NCBI GenBank assembly: GCA_030248135.1 | Contig: JASANC010001203.1 | Location: 1-64,000, forward strand | Length of the DNA: 64,000 bases | From: Theristus sp. LFF4_11 | Taxonomy: Eukaryota; Nematoda; Chromadorea; Monhysterida; Xyalidae | Reading direction: 5' to 3' | Part shown: positions 20,834 through 30,998 of the stretch, one piece after another | Numbering within the stretch: position 1 is the stretch's first letter | Layout of the letters: every line of letters starts with the position of its first letter | Program-made: the position numbers and the translations under genes | The notes under the pieces: generated by a model | Seen by the model: only the letters and a program-made list of their open reading frames with translations | Databases searched by the model: none | Told to the model about the DNA's origin: nothing

Positions 20834-22978
20834 ATGATCTCGAGGTGGTTCACCACGGTGGCGGCAGTATTCCCATTCGCGGTCGCATTCGCGCTCAGCT
20901 TCCTATTGAGCATCGTCACTTTCTCGCCGTCTTCCCAATATTACGCCTCAATCACGAATCAGTTCGGCAGCGGCGTTCTCTGGACCACATATTTGCGCCG
21001 GGATAACTTGTCAAACAAGAACAATGAAACAACCGATTCGACTCAGACAAGCAGTGTGAGATCGAGCATGAGCATGACAACAAGCACTGCTGACATTAGA
21101 GCTGGCTTAGCGCAGCACATCAAGCTGTATCAGCAATGTGCGTTTCAGTATATGTGTTCCGTTTTTTACTCTTAGCTACCGGGGATACGTTTTTCTAACC
21201 GAAAAAAAGAGTTGCAGTGGAGCAACAAATGGTGAGAACGCTACATGACAGCAAACGGATCGTCTGCTGGGTGATGACGATGAGTGAGCGCAAGGACCGT
21301 CAGGAGGCAATCGCCAGCACCTGGGGACACCGATGCCAGTTGGTGTTGTTCATGGTGGCAGGCGGCCAAGGCGTCCAAAACGTCAGCTACAATTCTCTCG
21401 TTAGTGGTCGCTTGTCCGCATTTGCGTAATGCGTACAATTCATTGCGCTAATGAATGAATGCCTTTCGCTGATTTTTCGGTACGGTAACAATGTAATACA
21501 GTCGAACACTAAATTAAAGGGAATAAGCTGATTGGTTTGTGACTACATGAGCATGATGATCATCATCATGATCATTTACATTTTTGCGTGATCCAATGAC
21601 TCTGCGGATTCCCTATAATTTAGAGTTCGACTGAACATGCTCACCAGTGGTCAACATGAACGCAGTAGTTGCCTTGGTGTTCTTCGTTCAGCAGTGCACG
21701 ACTTTACGTAGCATTCATGAAGCACTGATTAGTGACGCATACAACAGCGTCACTCAATACTGCTTCATGGATGCCCCATTATTTTACCACTTCAGCTGGT
21801 GCACCTCTCAATGAAGGAAGATTATCGCCATCTGTGGCAGAAGACGAAGCTCGCGTTCGCGTACGTGCACATGCACTACGCTGACCAGTTTGACTGGGTG
21901 ATGAAGATTGACGACGACAGCTACGTGGTCATGGAGAACCTGAGAATCTTCCTGAACGACAAATCAGTCGACGACCCACATTTCTATGGTGCTCGATACA
22001 AGTCGCACGGCGGCTACAACAGCGGCGGACCGGGCTACGTGATCAGCATGAAGAACACGGCGAAGCTCGTGGAGAAATTCAAAGGACAAGGCGCCGGAGG
22101 GTGCTCGCCGTCTATGACCGGATACGAGGACATTGAGTTCGCGCACTGCGCACGAGCGGTACGCTGATGATACGCAACTGTTGAAAACTAATTGCATATT
22201 GGGCGATGATCGCTCTTTGCGGTTGTGTCCGCTGGCTCAGCTCGTGTATTGCGAAAAATGACAGGACAGACCGTTCCGAAAACGTTTTCGGGTATCGTTC
22301 AACTCAGCCACTCAGTCCAATAGGCGATTGATTGGTTAGATATCACGTGACGCATGCTTACCTGTACAGCAGTGACGTCACTGCACAGAAAGCATGCACG
22401 TGATCACCAACCAATCAGCTGACTGCCGCTACTTTAGAGTTCGACTGTCGGTGTATTATAGATACGCAAACTGTTCTCGGTTGTGCTTGCAGGCCGGCAT
22501 TCAGCCGTTCGACACACGCGACAAAACGGGCGGCTTTCGGTGGTCGCCGTTCAAGCCGGTGCACACGATCAACAAGCATTCGCTACCAAAGGGCTACAAC
22601 TGGTTCTGGAGTTTCACCGCGTATCCGCTCAAGGAGGTCAATTGATCCCCATTGCATTATTGTCACTTGTATGAACAGTTTCTTTGAGAATGTTTTGTGA
22701 AAGTGTGGATTGAACATACAACACAAAACCATGCCCGGTCAACTAACCCATCTAAAAATTTGAATAAGCATTTAAATTCACCGAATGGTAGAAATTTTTA
22801 AATCGATCGCAAGAAATAAATGTTTTTGCAGGGCCTAGAGTGCTGCGCGCACGACTTTGTCTCGTTCCATTACGTGACGGCTCAAGACATGAAAGTAATT
22901 GAATTTCTCATCTATTATGTTCATCCATTTTCTGATGCAAATGCCTGGACAAAACAACTCACGGCTAATACTACTTGA
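20834..22978 (+). CDS. C1GALT1: Core-1 beta-1,3-galactosyltransferase (T-synthase family)
   Basis: Exons 20834-21137, 21218-21399, 21796-22158, 22493-22636 and 22832-22978 give 379 residues in one frame. Topology is type II Golgi: a short cytoplasmic N-terminus, then a membrane anchor at about residues 8-32 (FPFAVAFALSFLLSIV), a Ser/Thr stem, then the catalytic domain. Family marks visible are IVCWVMT with W...RC and VLFM, the Mn-binding DxD as KIDDDSYVV, YGARY, the SGGPGYV nucleotide-sugar loop, the GYEDIEFAHC acceptor motif, and ECCAHDFVSFHYV near the end. The enzyme adds galactose to Tn-antigen GalNAc on mucin-type glycoproteins. The 379-residue length fits the family. Introns 2 and 3 each hold a palindromic MITE. 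The last exon is read through to TGA at 22976-22978. Confidence 0.9.
21499..21633. mobile_element. Palindromic MITE (family A) in C1GALT1 intron 2
   Basis: Left end CAGTCGAACACTAAATTAAA preceded by TA; right end ATAATTTAGAGTTCGACTG. About 135 bases, with a short TGATGATCATCATCATGATC centre that is itself palindromic. Confidence 0.7.
22310..22447. mobile_element. Palindromic MITE (family A), left end decayed, C1GALT1 intron 3
   Basis: Right end ACCAATCAGCTGACTG...TTTAGAGTTCGACTG matches family A; the centre has CACGTGACGCATGCTTACCT mirrored by AAAGCATGCACGTG. The left terminus has lost the CAGTCGAAC motif. Confidence 0.6.
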
Positions 22979-23569
22979 ATGCATGGATTGGATACTGTAC
23001 TGAAGCTCGACGGAAATCAAGCAGTGCCTTGATATAATTTGCTCATCTTGAGCCGTTTTTCACGGCAACTTGCAGTGCACCAATTTTTCAAATTACAAAA
23101 CCATGTCTTTCATTTTCAAAGTTTATTATGATAAAATGTGTCATTCATGTTTCCGCATTATCGTCCGGATTTTGTTTTTAACATGTGTAACATGGATGGA
23201 TAAACTGTTTTTCACGGATAAAGTTCAGTATGTTACGTTTTTTGCAGAACATGTTTAAAATTAAAAGACTTGGAACAATGAGAAACAATGGCGCAATCTT
23301 TTCAACACTTTTCTCGTTGCGATGCTTCAGAAATTTAAATTTCGCCTGTTCTTTGTTTCAGTCTGCAGTGATATTCCTATTTTTTTATCTTGAAAGGAAC
23401 ACTCAAGAGCAACCGCAACGCAATGACAGATGACGCTGACGACTGATTCTTCTTCTACGGTTGATTCTTGGTGATCAAACAGGATTGATTTTTGATACTT
23501 TGAACGGGAACGGGAATGCTGATCAAGAACATTGCTTTTGATTTTTTTAACCAAACACAAAACAAAATG

Positions 23570-23885
23570 CCGATTTTTTTGAATTCGAAAAATTTTCCTC
23601 TCTTTGAAATCAAGTGGAACGTCACAATCGCAAACTTGACATTTCCGATGCAGCTAAGGTGTCATTTCGCTTCACATTGTGAATCCTGAACGTCCGAGAT
23701 GTATCGTTGTTGTCGGGGATTTTAGGCGATGTTTTTAGCCAGACAAACCCAGGAAAGCGTGCGGAACGCCGTCGAGTAGGGCGCCTATCGAGATCTTGTC
23801 TGCAAGCGCTAGTTTGTTTGGTTGCTGTTTTGTGTCGTGTCGTTGGCGTGGTGTCGTCATCAAAATTGATCGAATTTCAAGCCGG
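23570..23885. repeat. Partial copy of the dispersed TIR repeat (family D)
   Basis: Shares with 36110-36830 and 45824-46558 the blocks ATTTCCGATGCAGCTAAGGT, GGTTGCTGTTTTGTGTCGTG and GATCGAATTTCAAGCCGGTA. No intact ends found. Confidence 0.55.
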
Positions 23886-23909
23886 TAAGCTGTCTTTAAC
23901 GGCTTGCGC

Positions 23910-24014
23910 ACAAAAGACCGCACGTGCCAAAAGACCGCACTTAAGATTTTTTTGTGACCAAAAGACCGCAGATGCTATCAAACTAAAATACCGCACGTGC
24001 CAAAAGACCGCACC
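23910..24014. repeat. Interspersed AAAAGACCGCAC array
   Basis: Five to six copies of CAAAAGACCGCAC, some extended by GTGCC, spaced by unrelated bases over about 100 bases. CACGTGCC recurs between copies. Confidence 0.65.
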
Positions 24015-24321
24015 AAAATCATTCACTGCGGACGTGATTATGATATGTTATTTTATGTTTATTTTGTCTTCCTATCCTTTTTTATTCCACAAAAATCATT
24101 GACTGAGCTGTCGATCCTTGAAATCGGTTGAGCACAGCGCCGGCAGAGTCGCGTGACAGTTCGGCGCACAAGACACATGTCGTGAAGCACAAACAGCGAA
24201 CACAGCGTCGTCCAGATCACGATTTCCTTGGCCGATTTTGGCAATCCATGACTCAATCAAATCAGCAGAGCACCCGGAACACAAAAACTTGTTTAAAACA
24301 CGTTTAAACGTTTACTGAAAA

Positions 24322-24380
24322 GGATTGGCTTAGGTTAGGATTAGGTTAGGATCAAGTTAGGCTTAGGATTAGGCTTTGGG
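24322..24380. repeat. Interspersed TTAGG-like short repeats
   Basis: GGCTTAGGTTAGGATTAGG-type text continues to about 24380 with variants GATTAGGTTAGGAT and GTTAGGCTTAGGATTAGG. It resembles degenerate telomere-like DNA but is short and irregular. Confidence 0.45.
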
Positions 24381-24494
24381 ACTGAGATTTGAATCAGGTC
24401 CGTTTTAGCAATGTCCGACAACGAGCGTGTTTTATCTGAAGCGGATTTCAGAAAAGAAGGGCAGCCGTCGTCTCGAAGAAGTACTATGGAACAC

Positions 24495-24599
24495 AGTGCA
24501 ATATTCGAACTCAGCGCGTCAACGCGGTTCGCATTCATTTCGAATGCACTTATTTTTGTCGACCGTACCACCGGCCGATTTTCCTCTGGCATTTTGGAT
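24495..24599. repeat. Dispersed repeat (family E), copy 1
   Basis: The block AGTGCAATATTCGAACTCAG, then GAATGCACTTATTTTTGTCG and GATTTTCCTC-GGCATT, recurs at 62896-62980 with small changes. No ends or coding capacity recognised. Confidence 0.55.
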
Positions 24600-24859
24600 T
24601 TTTTTTAAATTAAAAAGTCTTAAAAAGATTTAAGATTCACGATTTCATTGTTTTTTTTATTTAAAAAATCGGGATTTTCACTTTTTTCAAACCCTCCTAG
24701 TTTCGCCTCGCCGAAACATTGAAACAATTTTTTTCTCAATGTGCATCCAATCAGAGATGGCCGCGATGCAGCGCACGTATCATTGCTGATCTTGCAACGA
24801 ACTGCATTCTTGCCCTAATTACGGTACACCTGTTTTGTTAACGCCGTTTCACCCTCATC

Positions 24860-24921
24860 GCCAATAGCGCAGCGGTAGTGGGCTCGCTTTGCAGGCAAGG
24901 GGGCCTGCAAGGAGTATTGGC
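24860..24921 (+). other. tRNA-like hairpin, not a standard tRNA
   Basis: A 7-base outer stem GCCAATA / TATTGGC encloses an A-box-like TAGCGCAGCGGTAG and an 8-base perfect hairpin TTGCAGGC / GCCTGCAA with a 6-base loop. No T arm and no B-box GGTTCGA motif is present. It could be a decayed tRNA or tRNA-derived element. Confidence 0.25.
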
Positions 24922-25187
24922 TCGGCACCACCCGAATATTGGCACAAAAGTTGTGCTAGATTTTTAACCGAATTTTTTTCACAATATTTTCTTTCTTATT
25001 AAACGTATCCCAATTTGCGTTTGCACGCAGAGATAAAGAAAATGTTTCATGGCTGAGCGGCAAATTGAAATCAAAAAACTCAACGTATTCTGACGGCAGA
25101 TTTGTGCAAGAGCTTGAGAAACAACTAATCAGAAGTTTTCTCACTAAATAAATTCGTTTCATTTCATATTTGAACAACGTTCGGGTG

Positions 25188-26243
25188 TAGGGTTAGGGGA
25201 AAAAAAAAATCCGGATTTTTTTTTTAAATTAAAAAAAAATTTTTTAAAAAAAAAAAATTTTTTTTTACAAGTTAGGTTTGTTCGAAGCGTCTCGTCGAGC
25301 TGAGTTCATCTAGACTATTTTCAGAACGATCCGGAAAACTATAAGAGCGAAAATCGTGTTTTATTGAAATTATGTCCATTTCATAGAGGGAAAGTTGCAT
25401 TTTCAACAGTAAAACAGGACAATTTTCGACGTGTACTTGAATATTGAACCGTTCTTAGTTGTTCCTCTTTAGAAAATTACCAAAATTTGACTGTGTTCAA
25501 AAATTCCTGTTTGCTGTAGCTAAGTCGGCAACCCCTGTCGACCCGGTCGCCCCCCCCCCCCAAGACACTTACTTTCAGGTTCAACCAGCTATGCTATCTG
25601 CCACATGGCGAGAGCCCACTCTTCAAATCATCGTATCGAAAACACGTACCATGATTTCGCGATCACGTTGCGGGCAACTGACAGACGCAAGTTTAACACG
25701 TTAGTTTAGCTCAGCACGCAAGTTTTAACATGTGGCCATGTTATCGGGTATCTGAAAAACGGTCGTGTGATGTGGTATTAACCAACATCCCCGCTCCAAT
25801 TGTTTAACAATATATCGCACAACTCCATTGTAGACCTATAACGTACGCCAATCAACAAGATATCATGTTCATCTCATGGCCTACCGACTGAAAAAACATG
25901 TTCTAAGTTGCAAGAAAACGATTTCTGAAACGATATTTCAATTCAGTTAAGTCATTTCAACGCTAAAAATTGACTCTAGAAGTCATCCAAATCGAAAAAC
26001 ATGGAGTACGTCGGTCAAAATGACCAAATAATGACATGTACCTAAGCACACAAAGAAGTTGGGAAGAAAATTTGGTTTGAACTTTCAAAAAATTATGCCA
26101 TAAATCGAATTTTCAGAGCAAAGTAGAAGAAAAATTTTTCAAATTTTTTTTTTTAAGTTTAAAAAAAAAATCCAAATTTTTTTTAAAAAAAAAACGAAAA
26201 AAAAAATTAAAAAAAAATTTTTTTTTCAAAGCCCCTAACCCTA
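25188..26243. mobile_element. Non-autonomous hAT-like element with perfect 8-bp TSD
   Basis: Ends TAGGGTTAGGGG and CCCCTAACCCTA are perfect 12-base inverted repeats, flanked by TTCGGGTG at 25180-25187 and 26244-26251. An 8-base duplication with T/CAGGG-type ends is the signature of hAT elements. A/T homopolymer arms lie inside both ends. The 1056-base body has no transposase frame. Confidence 0.7.
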
Positions 26244-26683
26244 TTCGGGTGCGAAACAGCTTATCAGCTGTGCGGTTTTTCCGCACATCATTCACCATTA
26301 TTCCGCTTCCGCCTCATTCGCAGGAAAAGCTAATAGAATATCTGAATTTTCAGTCGTCGAAACAAATCCAAATTTTCAGTTGCGAAATCCACTGTCACTG
26401 AGTTCTGTTCATCTGTTGGTAGCCAGAACAGCACTGGCTTGGCTGGGGATAATTTGTGGCGTTTTGAGTTAAGAAAGTGCCTAGATTGTCAGCTTTGATT
26501 GAATTTGTTGAAGGTATGAAACATTTTTATTGGGATCGATCAGGGATCGGCTCTCCCGGTTCAGCTTTGTAGTTAGACGGAAACCTTGTTGAATTCACAA
26601 TTCTATTTTTTTAGAATCCTTCCTTTCGGGTTTCTTCCGTCACTTTGCTCGCCGGTTGATTGATTTGAAACATCAAAAAAGGA

Positions 26684-27876
26684 ATGCCAAGCGGAAGAAC
26701 ACAGTTGTTTGTGCTGACAATACGTGTGCCAGCGTCGACGGCGGCGGCAGTGTCGTTGACGACGACGACGACCAAGTACAGTTTGGTCAGCGACAACAAC
26801 GACACAAATGCCACCGTTGCAACCGCAACGCCGCCCGTCGCGTTCCGTGCGACCGACTTCGTTTACTGGCGACTAGTGCAAAACGAGCAGGCGATGTGGG
26901 CGACTTTGTGTATTTCGTTGTTCTGCATAATTCTGCTGGTTGCCGTCGCGAAAACTCGCCTGTGGACGAAATACGACGATCGACCGCGACTGCCGCAGTT
27001 GCACGACGACTTGGACGCGCTGCTCGAGGAGTCTGCCGACGGTGTGTGTTTGTGTTGATGGTGTCGTCAGTGATTCAAATCGGTGTAAAACTTTCAAGTA
27101 TGCGCGGCGCGCGTTACCACCATAGTTGTTCTAGGGGGGGGGGGGGGGCCGCCCCCCCCCCAAAATTTTCGAATCTATCTCTATCAAACAGGTTTTTTCG
27201 GCTCAGCTATTATCTATCTATAAAAATTTCTCAGCCAGCTATCTATCTGAAAATTTTTGTCTTCGAAGACATAAAATGAATCAATTTTTGATACGCGTTT
27301 ATACTTGATTTTTAGTGTATTTTTAGCATTATTTTGCTGTTTTTATAGCTTTTTAGCGTTTTAGCTATCTATCTATCAAATTTCAAAATTTTGGCTGCCC
27401 CCCCCCCAAAGTCACATGGCCCCCCCCCCCCCCCCCCCCCCCCCCAAAATTTTCCAGCTATCTATCTATCTATCTAGAAAATTTGCTCCAGCTATCTATA
27501 TCGGCCCCCCAACCCCTCGGCTCTGGAACAACTATGGTTGCCACCATGGGACGCAATTATTGCGAATGCTTTTTTGTCGTCGCGCTAGCTAGTTTCAGAT
27601 GAAGACGTCAAAATCACGGAGATAAAAATGATCGAGCGATGAAACACAACAAATGACATTTGTTAAAAAGACGGTCGGGCTTATTGCAATTGCAAATCGC
27701 AATCCAATTTTATTCAAAAAATTCGACGGCTCTAGTCAGAGGAACTGTTTGCTTTTTAGTGCATCTCTTTCCATCCATTCTGTCTCACAGTTTCTCTTCT
27801 CATTTCAGTCGTTCTGGGCGCAAAAGTGCGATCGTTGTATTCGAACACCCGGATGCAGCCGTTGATGAAATTATGA
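26684..27876 (+). CDS. Small single-pass membrane protein, unrecognised
   Basis: The first exon, 26684-27041, encodes an N-terminal hydrophobic/Thr-rich segment that may be a signal peptide, a short Asn/Thr-rich ectodomain with NDTN, one clear membrane segment at about residues 73-91 (WATLCISLFCIILLVAVA), and a charged tail with DDRPRLPQLHDDLDALLEE. A donor GTGTGT at 27042 can join in phase 1 to 27809-27876 (acceptor TCTTCTCATTTCAG), giving 141 residues. Without splicing the frame stops at 27058 after 124 residues. No family recognised. The Asp/Leu tail could be a trafficking motif, which is only a guess. An inverted repeat with C tracts (27117-27541) sits in the proposed intron. Confidence 0.45.
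27117..27541. repeat. Inverted-repeat element with poly-C/G and TATC microsatellite core
   Basis: Outer arms CCATAGTTGTTCTAGGGG and CTCTGGAACAACTATGG are inverted near-copies. The interior holds G and C homopolymers (27136-27168, 27397-27445) and several TATCTATC stretches. The target duplication could not be defined. Long homopolymers may contain sequencing errors. Confidence 0.5.
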
Positions 27877-28693
27877 TGCTGTTGTTGGGTCTGTCTGCTT
27901 TCATTTTGGCATTTTTGTCTTGTTGCAATATTGTACATTGAAATCGCATGTTTGATATTTTCTATTTCGGTCTGTCTATTTCATGATCTCACATCACGGT
28001 CCCTTGGACCAGCAGACCATCAGATTAGCTGGCTTCAAGTTGTTATAAAATTCATGCTCGTATGGCACGTCTCCATTGCACATATCTTGTGAAAATCTGT
28101 TTCCTTTGATCAGGATCAATCAACACTATTCGTCTTCCCATGGTTTTGCTAAACGGCAATTTTTAGCTGTGATGTCCGTTGTGTTCGTTTTTTTTGTCAG
28201 ACTCGTTGTGTTTCTGTTTTTGTTTCTTTTCAGTTCCGTGTGTTATTTATTTCTTGTCAAGCTCGTGTTTCTTGTTGTTTGGATCATGGTTTCATGTGAT
28301 GATGCGTTTGTTGGTGACATGTGCGTGCACTGCACAATCATTCTCGTTCTGACTACTTCGGCACAATTGAAAATTGAATAATTTGAAAAGGCAGATTTCA
28401 ATTGTTGGATTGTGTCAGGCACTAAAGTCTCGAATCATGACTTCAGACTATCACTGTGCTCATTTACTACCATTGTGTTTGTCCTCATTTCGTTCATTGG
28501 ACAATTGAATCTCAGTCATTAACAAAAATAAAATTCAAACACGCTCGATTCTGGTATATTGTTGGCAAAAATGGTTTCAAAATCCACGTGCAGCAGCTGG
28601 CTGTCATGAGTTCTTGTGTTCGATTTTGCGACAAACAAAAAGCAGAAGAAAAATAGTGAAATCTGAAAATTTTCAGTTTTTTTTGTTGCAAAG

Positions 28694-30493
28694 ATGCACA
28701 GAGCGACGAGACTGTCTGCGTCTGAACTGACGCAAGTGCTGCGGAGTGACGATTTCGCACGTTGGTTGTGGCGGAACTTGCTTGAGACGACGACGACGGT
28801 GGATGAAAATCGCGAGCTGCCGACGACGTTCGTTTGGGTCGCAAAGCAAGCTGACGAGAGACCAACTACGAAGCAACGTGCGCAGTCTGCAGCAGTGCAA
28901 AAGCTGCTGACATGCTTGATGCAGCTGCAAACACGCATCGATCAAGTAACGACTGCATCGAATGGTGCGTAACTTTGTGTCTGGTGTTCTGAGCGTAATG
29001 TGAGAAGAATAGATTTCTTGACATTCAGCTAACCAGACCATATTGAGTATTTTGCTGTTGCAGCTTGCAAGCAGATGCTGTTGTTGCCCGTTTGCTTGTC
29101 ACCCGTCGCAAACGACGCGTCCACAATTTACACGGTTGAGCGTGTCGTATATAGTTGGTTGCAGAAAGTGCACCGTTATCGCTCAACAGACTTCGATGTT
29201 ACTTGTACACCACAGGCGAGTTATTATTCGAGCGACTCAGTGAGTAGATTTTTCATTTTTTTGTTGTTGCCACAGTGCTTTTATGAGACGAGACAAATGA
29301 GCGTAAATCAATTGAGTGAGCGCATTTTTATTTCAACGTCCGTTTCCAGGCAGTGACCGAGCTGCTCCTCACGTCCAGTCTGCCGGTGTGTCGTGCGATT
29401 GAGCGCCTTCTGGCCACCCTGCACCGTCGCCTCTCCGCGGGCAACATCCTGCAACTGAGCAATTGTGCTCGACTGTATCGTGCCGCGAATGGTTGCACTG
29501 AACGTTTTGTTGAGCAACTGATGCAGGTGCACCATGGTGATCACAGTGTGCACGAACAGCTCGTACAAATGACCGAGTCGCTTGCGGTTGTGCGTCAGCA
29601 GGCCACGCTGTACGAACGAGTGCGTGTTGTTCTGTAATTCTGTAATTTTTTTTTGAAATCCTGTCGCAAAATAATTTTGCTCATGCTTTGCAAAACGATT
29701 TAGATGGCCGAAGATTTTGCGCAGTCGATCACGAACGAATGTCGAAAGGAAATGCTGAAAACGAGCACAGAGAAGCCGAGACGGACGATTTCGCAATCGT
29801 TGGCGCGACTGCAGCCGATGATGCCGGACTTTACGCCAAAGTCAGTGTTGCTGCCGTTGGATCTGCAGGTGTGGTAACACTGTGAAACCGTGTTTACTTT
29901 TTCGAGTTGCGACGCAATGCACGCGCACGTTTGATGTCCGGCCTGGATCGGAAATCAGTTTTATGCTCGACCCGGCAATTTGCCGAATTGCCCATATTCC
30001 CGACAAGAGTGTCACTTGGGCAGTTTTGAATTGCCGTTTCAGGCATGAAACTAATTTCCTTTCCCAAAATTAAAGTTGTGTAAACATTACTTAGTTAGTA
30101 TTTATATGTTTCTTGTCTGATTCTCAACGCTGACGATTCTCGAAATAACTGTTATTGCAGAAGAAACGTCTTAGCTTCATTCGGCGTTTGGAGGAACGAG
30201 CGGCCAGGAATGAAGCAGCGCTGAGTGGCTTGCAGTCAGACTCAACCGTCTCAACAACAGCAAGCACAGCCACAAACACACTGGCACAGACGAACGCTGT
30301 GAGCACACAGACAGTGGCCCCACCGACAAGAACAACCACAGCACAGACAGAGCACCTGCCCGCTGGCGACCAGGTGGTGCGCTTGCTGCAACAGGTCGAT
30401 GACATCTGTGACGAGATCGTGGAGGAGATGCTCGAGCACGAACTGGTCGTGCCCCGGGAGACGTCCGGGCACAAGGTGCTTGATTGTGAATGA
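28694..30493 (+). CDS. Unrecognised coiled-coil protein, 5 exons
   Basis: Exons 28694-28964, 29064-29239, 29350-29619, 29704-29868 and 30161-30493 join in one frame (phases 1, 0, 0, 0) to give 404 residues ending at TGA 30491-30493. No membrane segment or signal is visible. The middle (about residues 150-240) is helical and leucine-rich (AIERLLATLHRRL; VEQLMQVHHG). After a basic Pro-containing linker comes a charged helix KKRLSFIRRLEERAARNEAA, then a Ser/Thr-rich stretch and an acidic helix LLQQVDDICDEIVEEMLEHE. The pattern suits a cytoplasmic or centrosomal scaffold, but no family was recognised and that is inference. The start at 28694 is the first ATG after a T-rich acceptor-like tract, so an upstream exon is possible. 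Confidence 0.6.
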
Positions 30494-30998
30494 AGTCACT
30501 GTGACACCCAGTTCGTGGCTGTGTTACCAAAGACGTTGCCGTGTGACTTTCATGTCGAAATGATGAGGATCTGATTTTATCTCAGCTTTCAACGTTATAG
30601 CTAATGTGAAATTGATTCACTTTGCTGTGATTGTTGATCTCACGTCCTTTACAACGAAAATGGCCTGGTGCTATTGATAAAAATTTCATAGTCAAGTATG
30701 AACCAGTGATTGACATGAATAGATAGACTGACAAATGAAACGAAACAAGAGAAAATTGATCGCATTGAATTGAATGTTGATCAAGCACTCAAGAAACCAG
30801 TAACCAGAATTGAACAATCGTTGACTGTCATTTTCGCGCAATGGTTGGCGCTAATCATTTGGCCGAAAGTGGTGCAAACACAACGAAAAAGTATAAAACA
30901 CAATACAAAAGACACGAACACTGTGAAACGGATGGCATGATTATGAATTGCATGTTTCTATAAATTAAACTGCTCTGGCAAGTCATATTTCGATTAGT
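30494..30998. other. Intergenic between convergent genes
   Basis: About 500 AT-rich bases between the coiled-coil gene (+) and the end of shugoshin (-). These are presumably both 3' untranslated regions; no other structure seen. Confidence 0.6.

Larger units (their letters stand above)
22979..26683. other. Repeat-rich intergenic region, no gene recognised
   Basis: Holds a partial copy of the long TIR repeat (about 23570-23885), an array of AAAAGACCGCAC units, telomere-like TTAGG interspersion (24322-24380), a tRNA-like hairpin (24860-24921), a dispersed repeat shared with 62896-62980, and a hAT-like element (25188-26243). Confidence 0.6.

Noticed and set aside
24842..24925. Standard tRNA gene
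   Set aside because: An A-box-like motif and outer stem exist, but there is no T arm, no B box and no proper anticodon arm.
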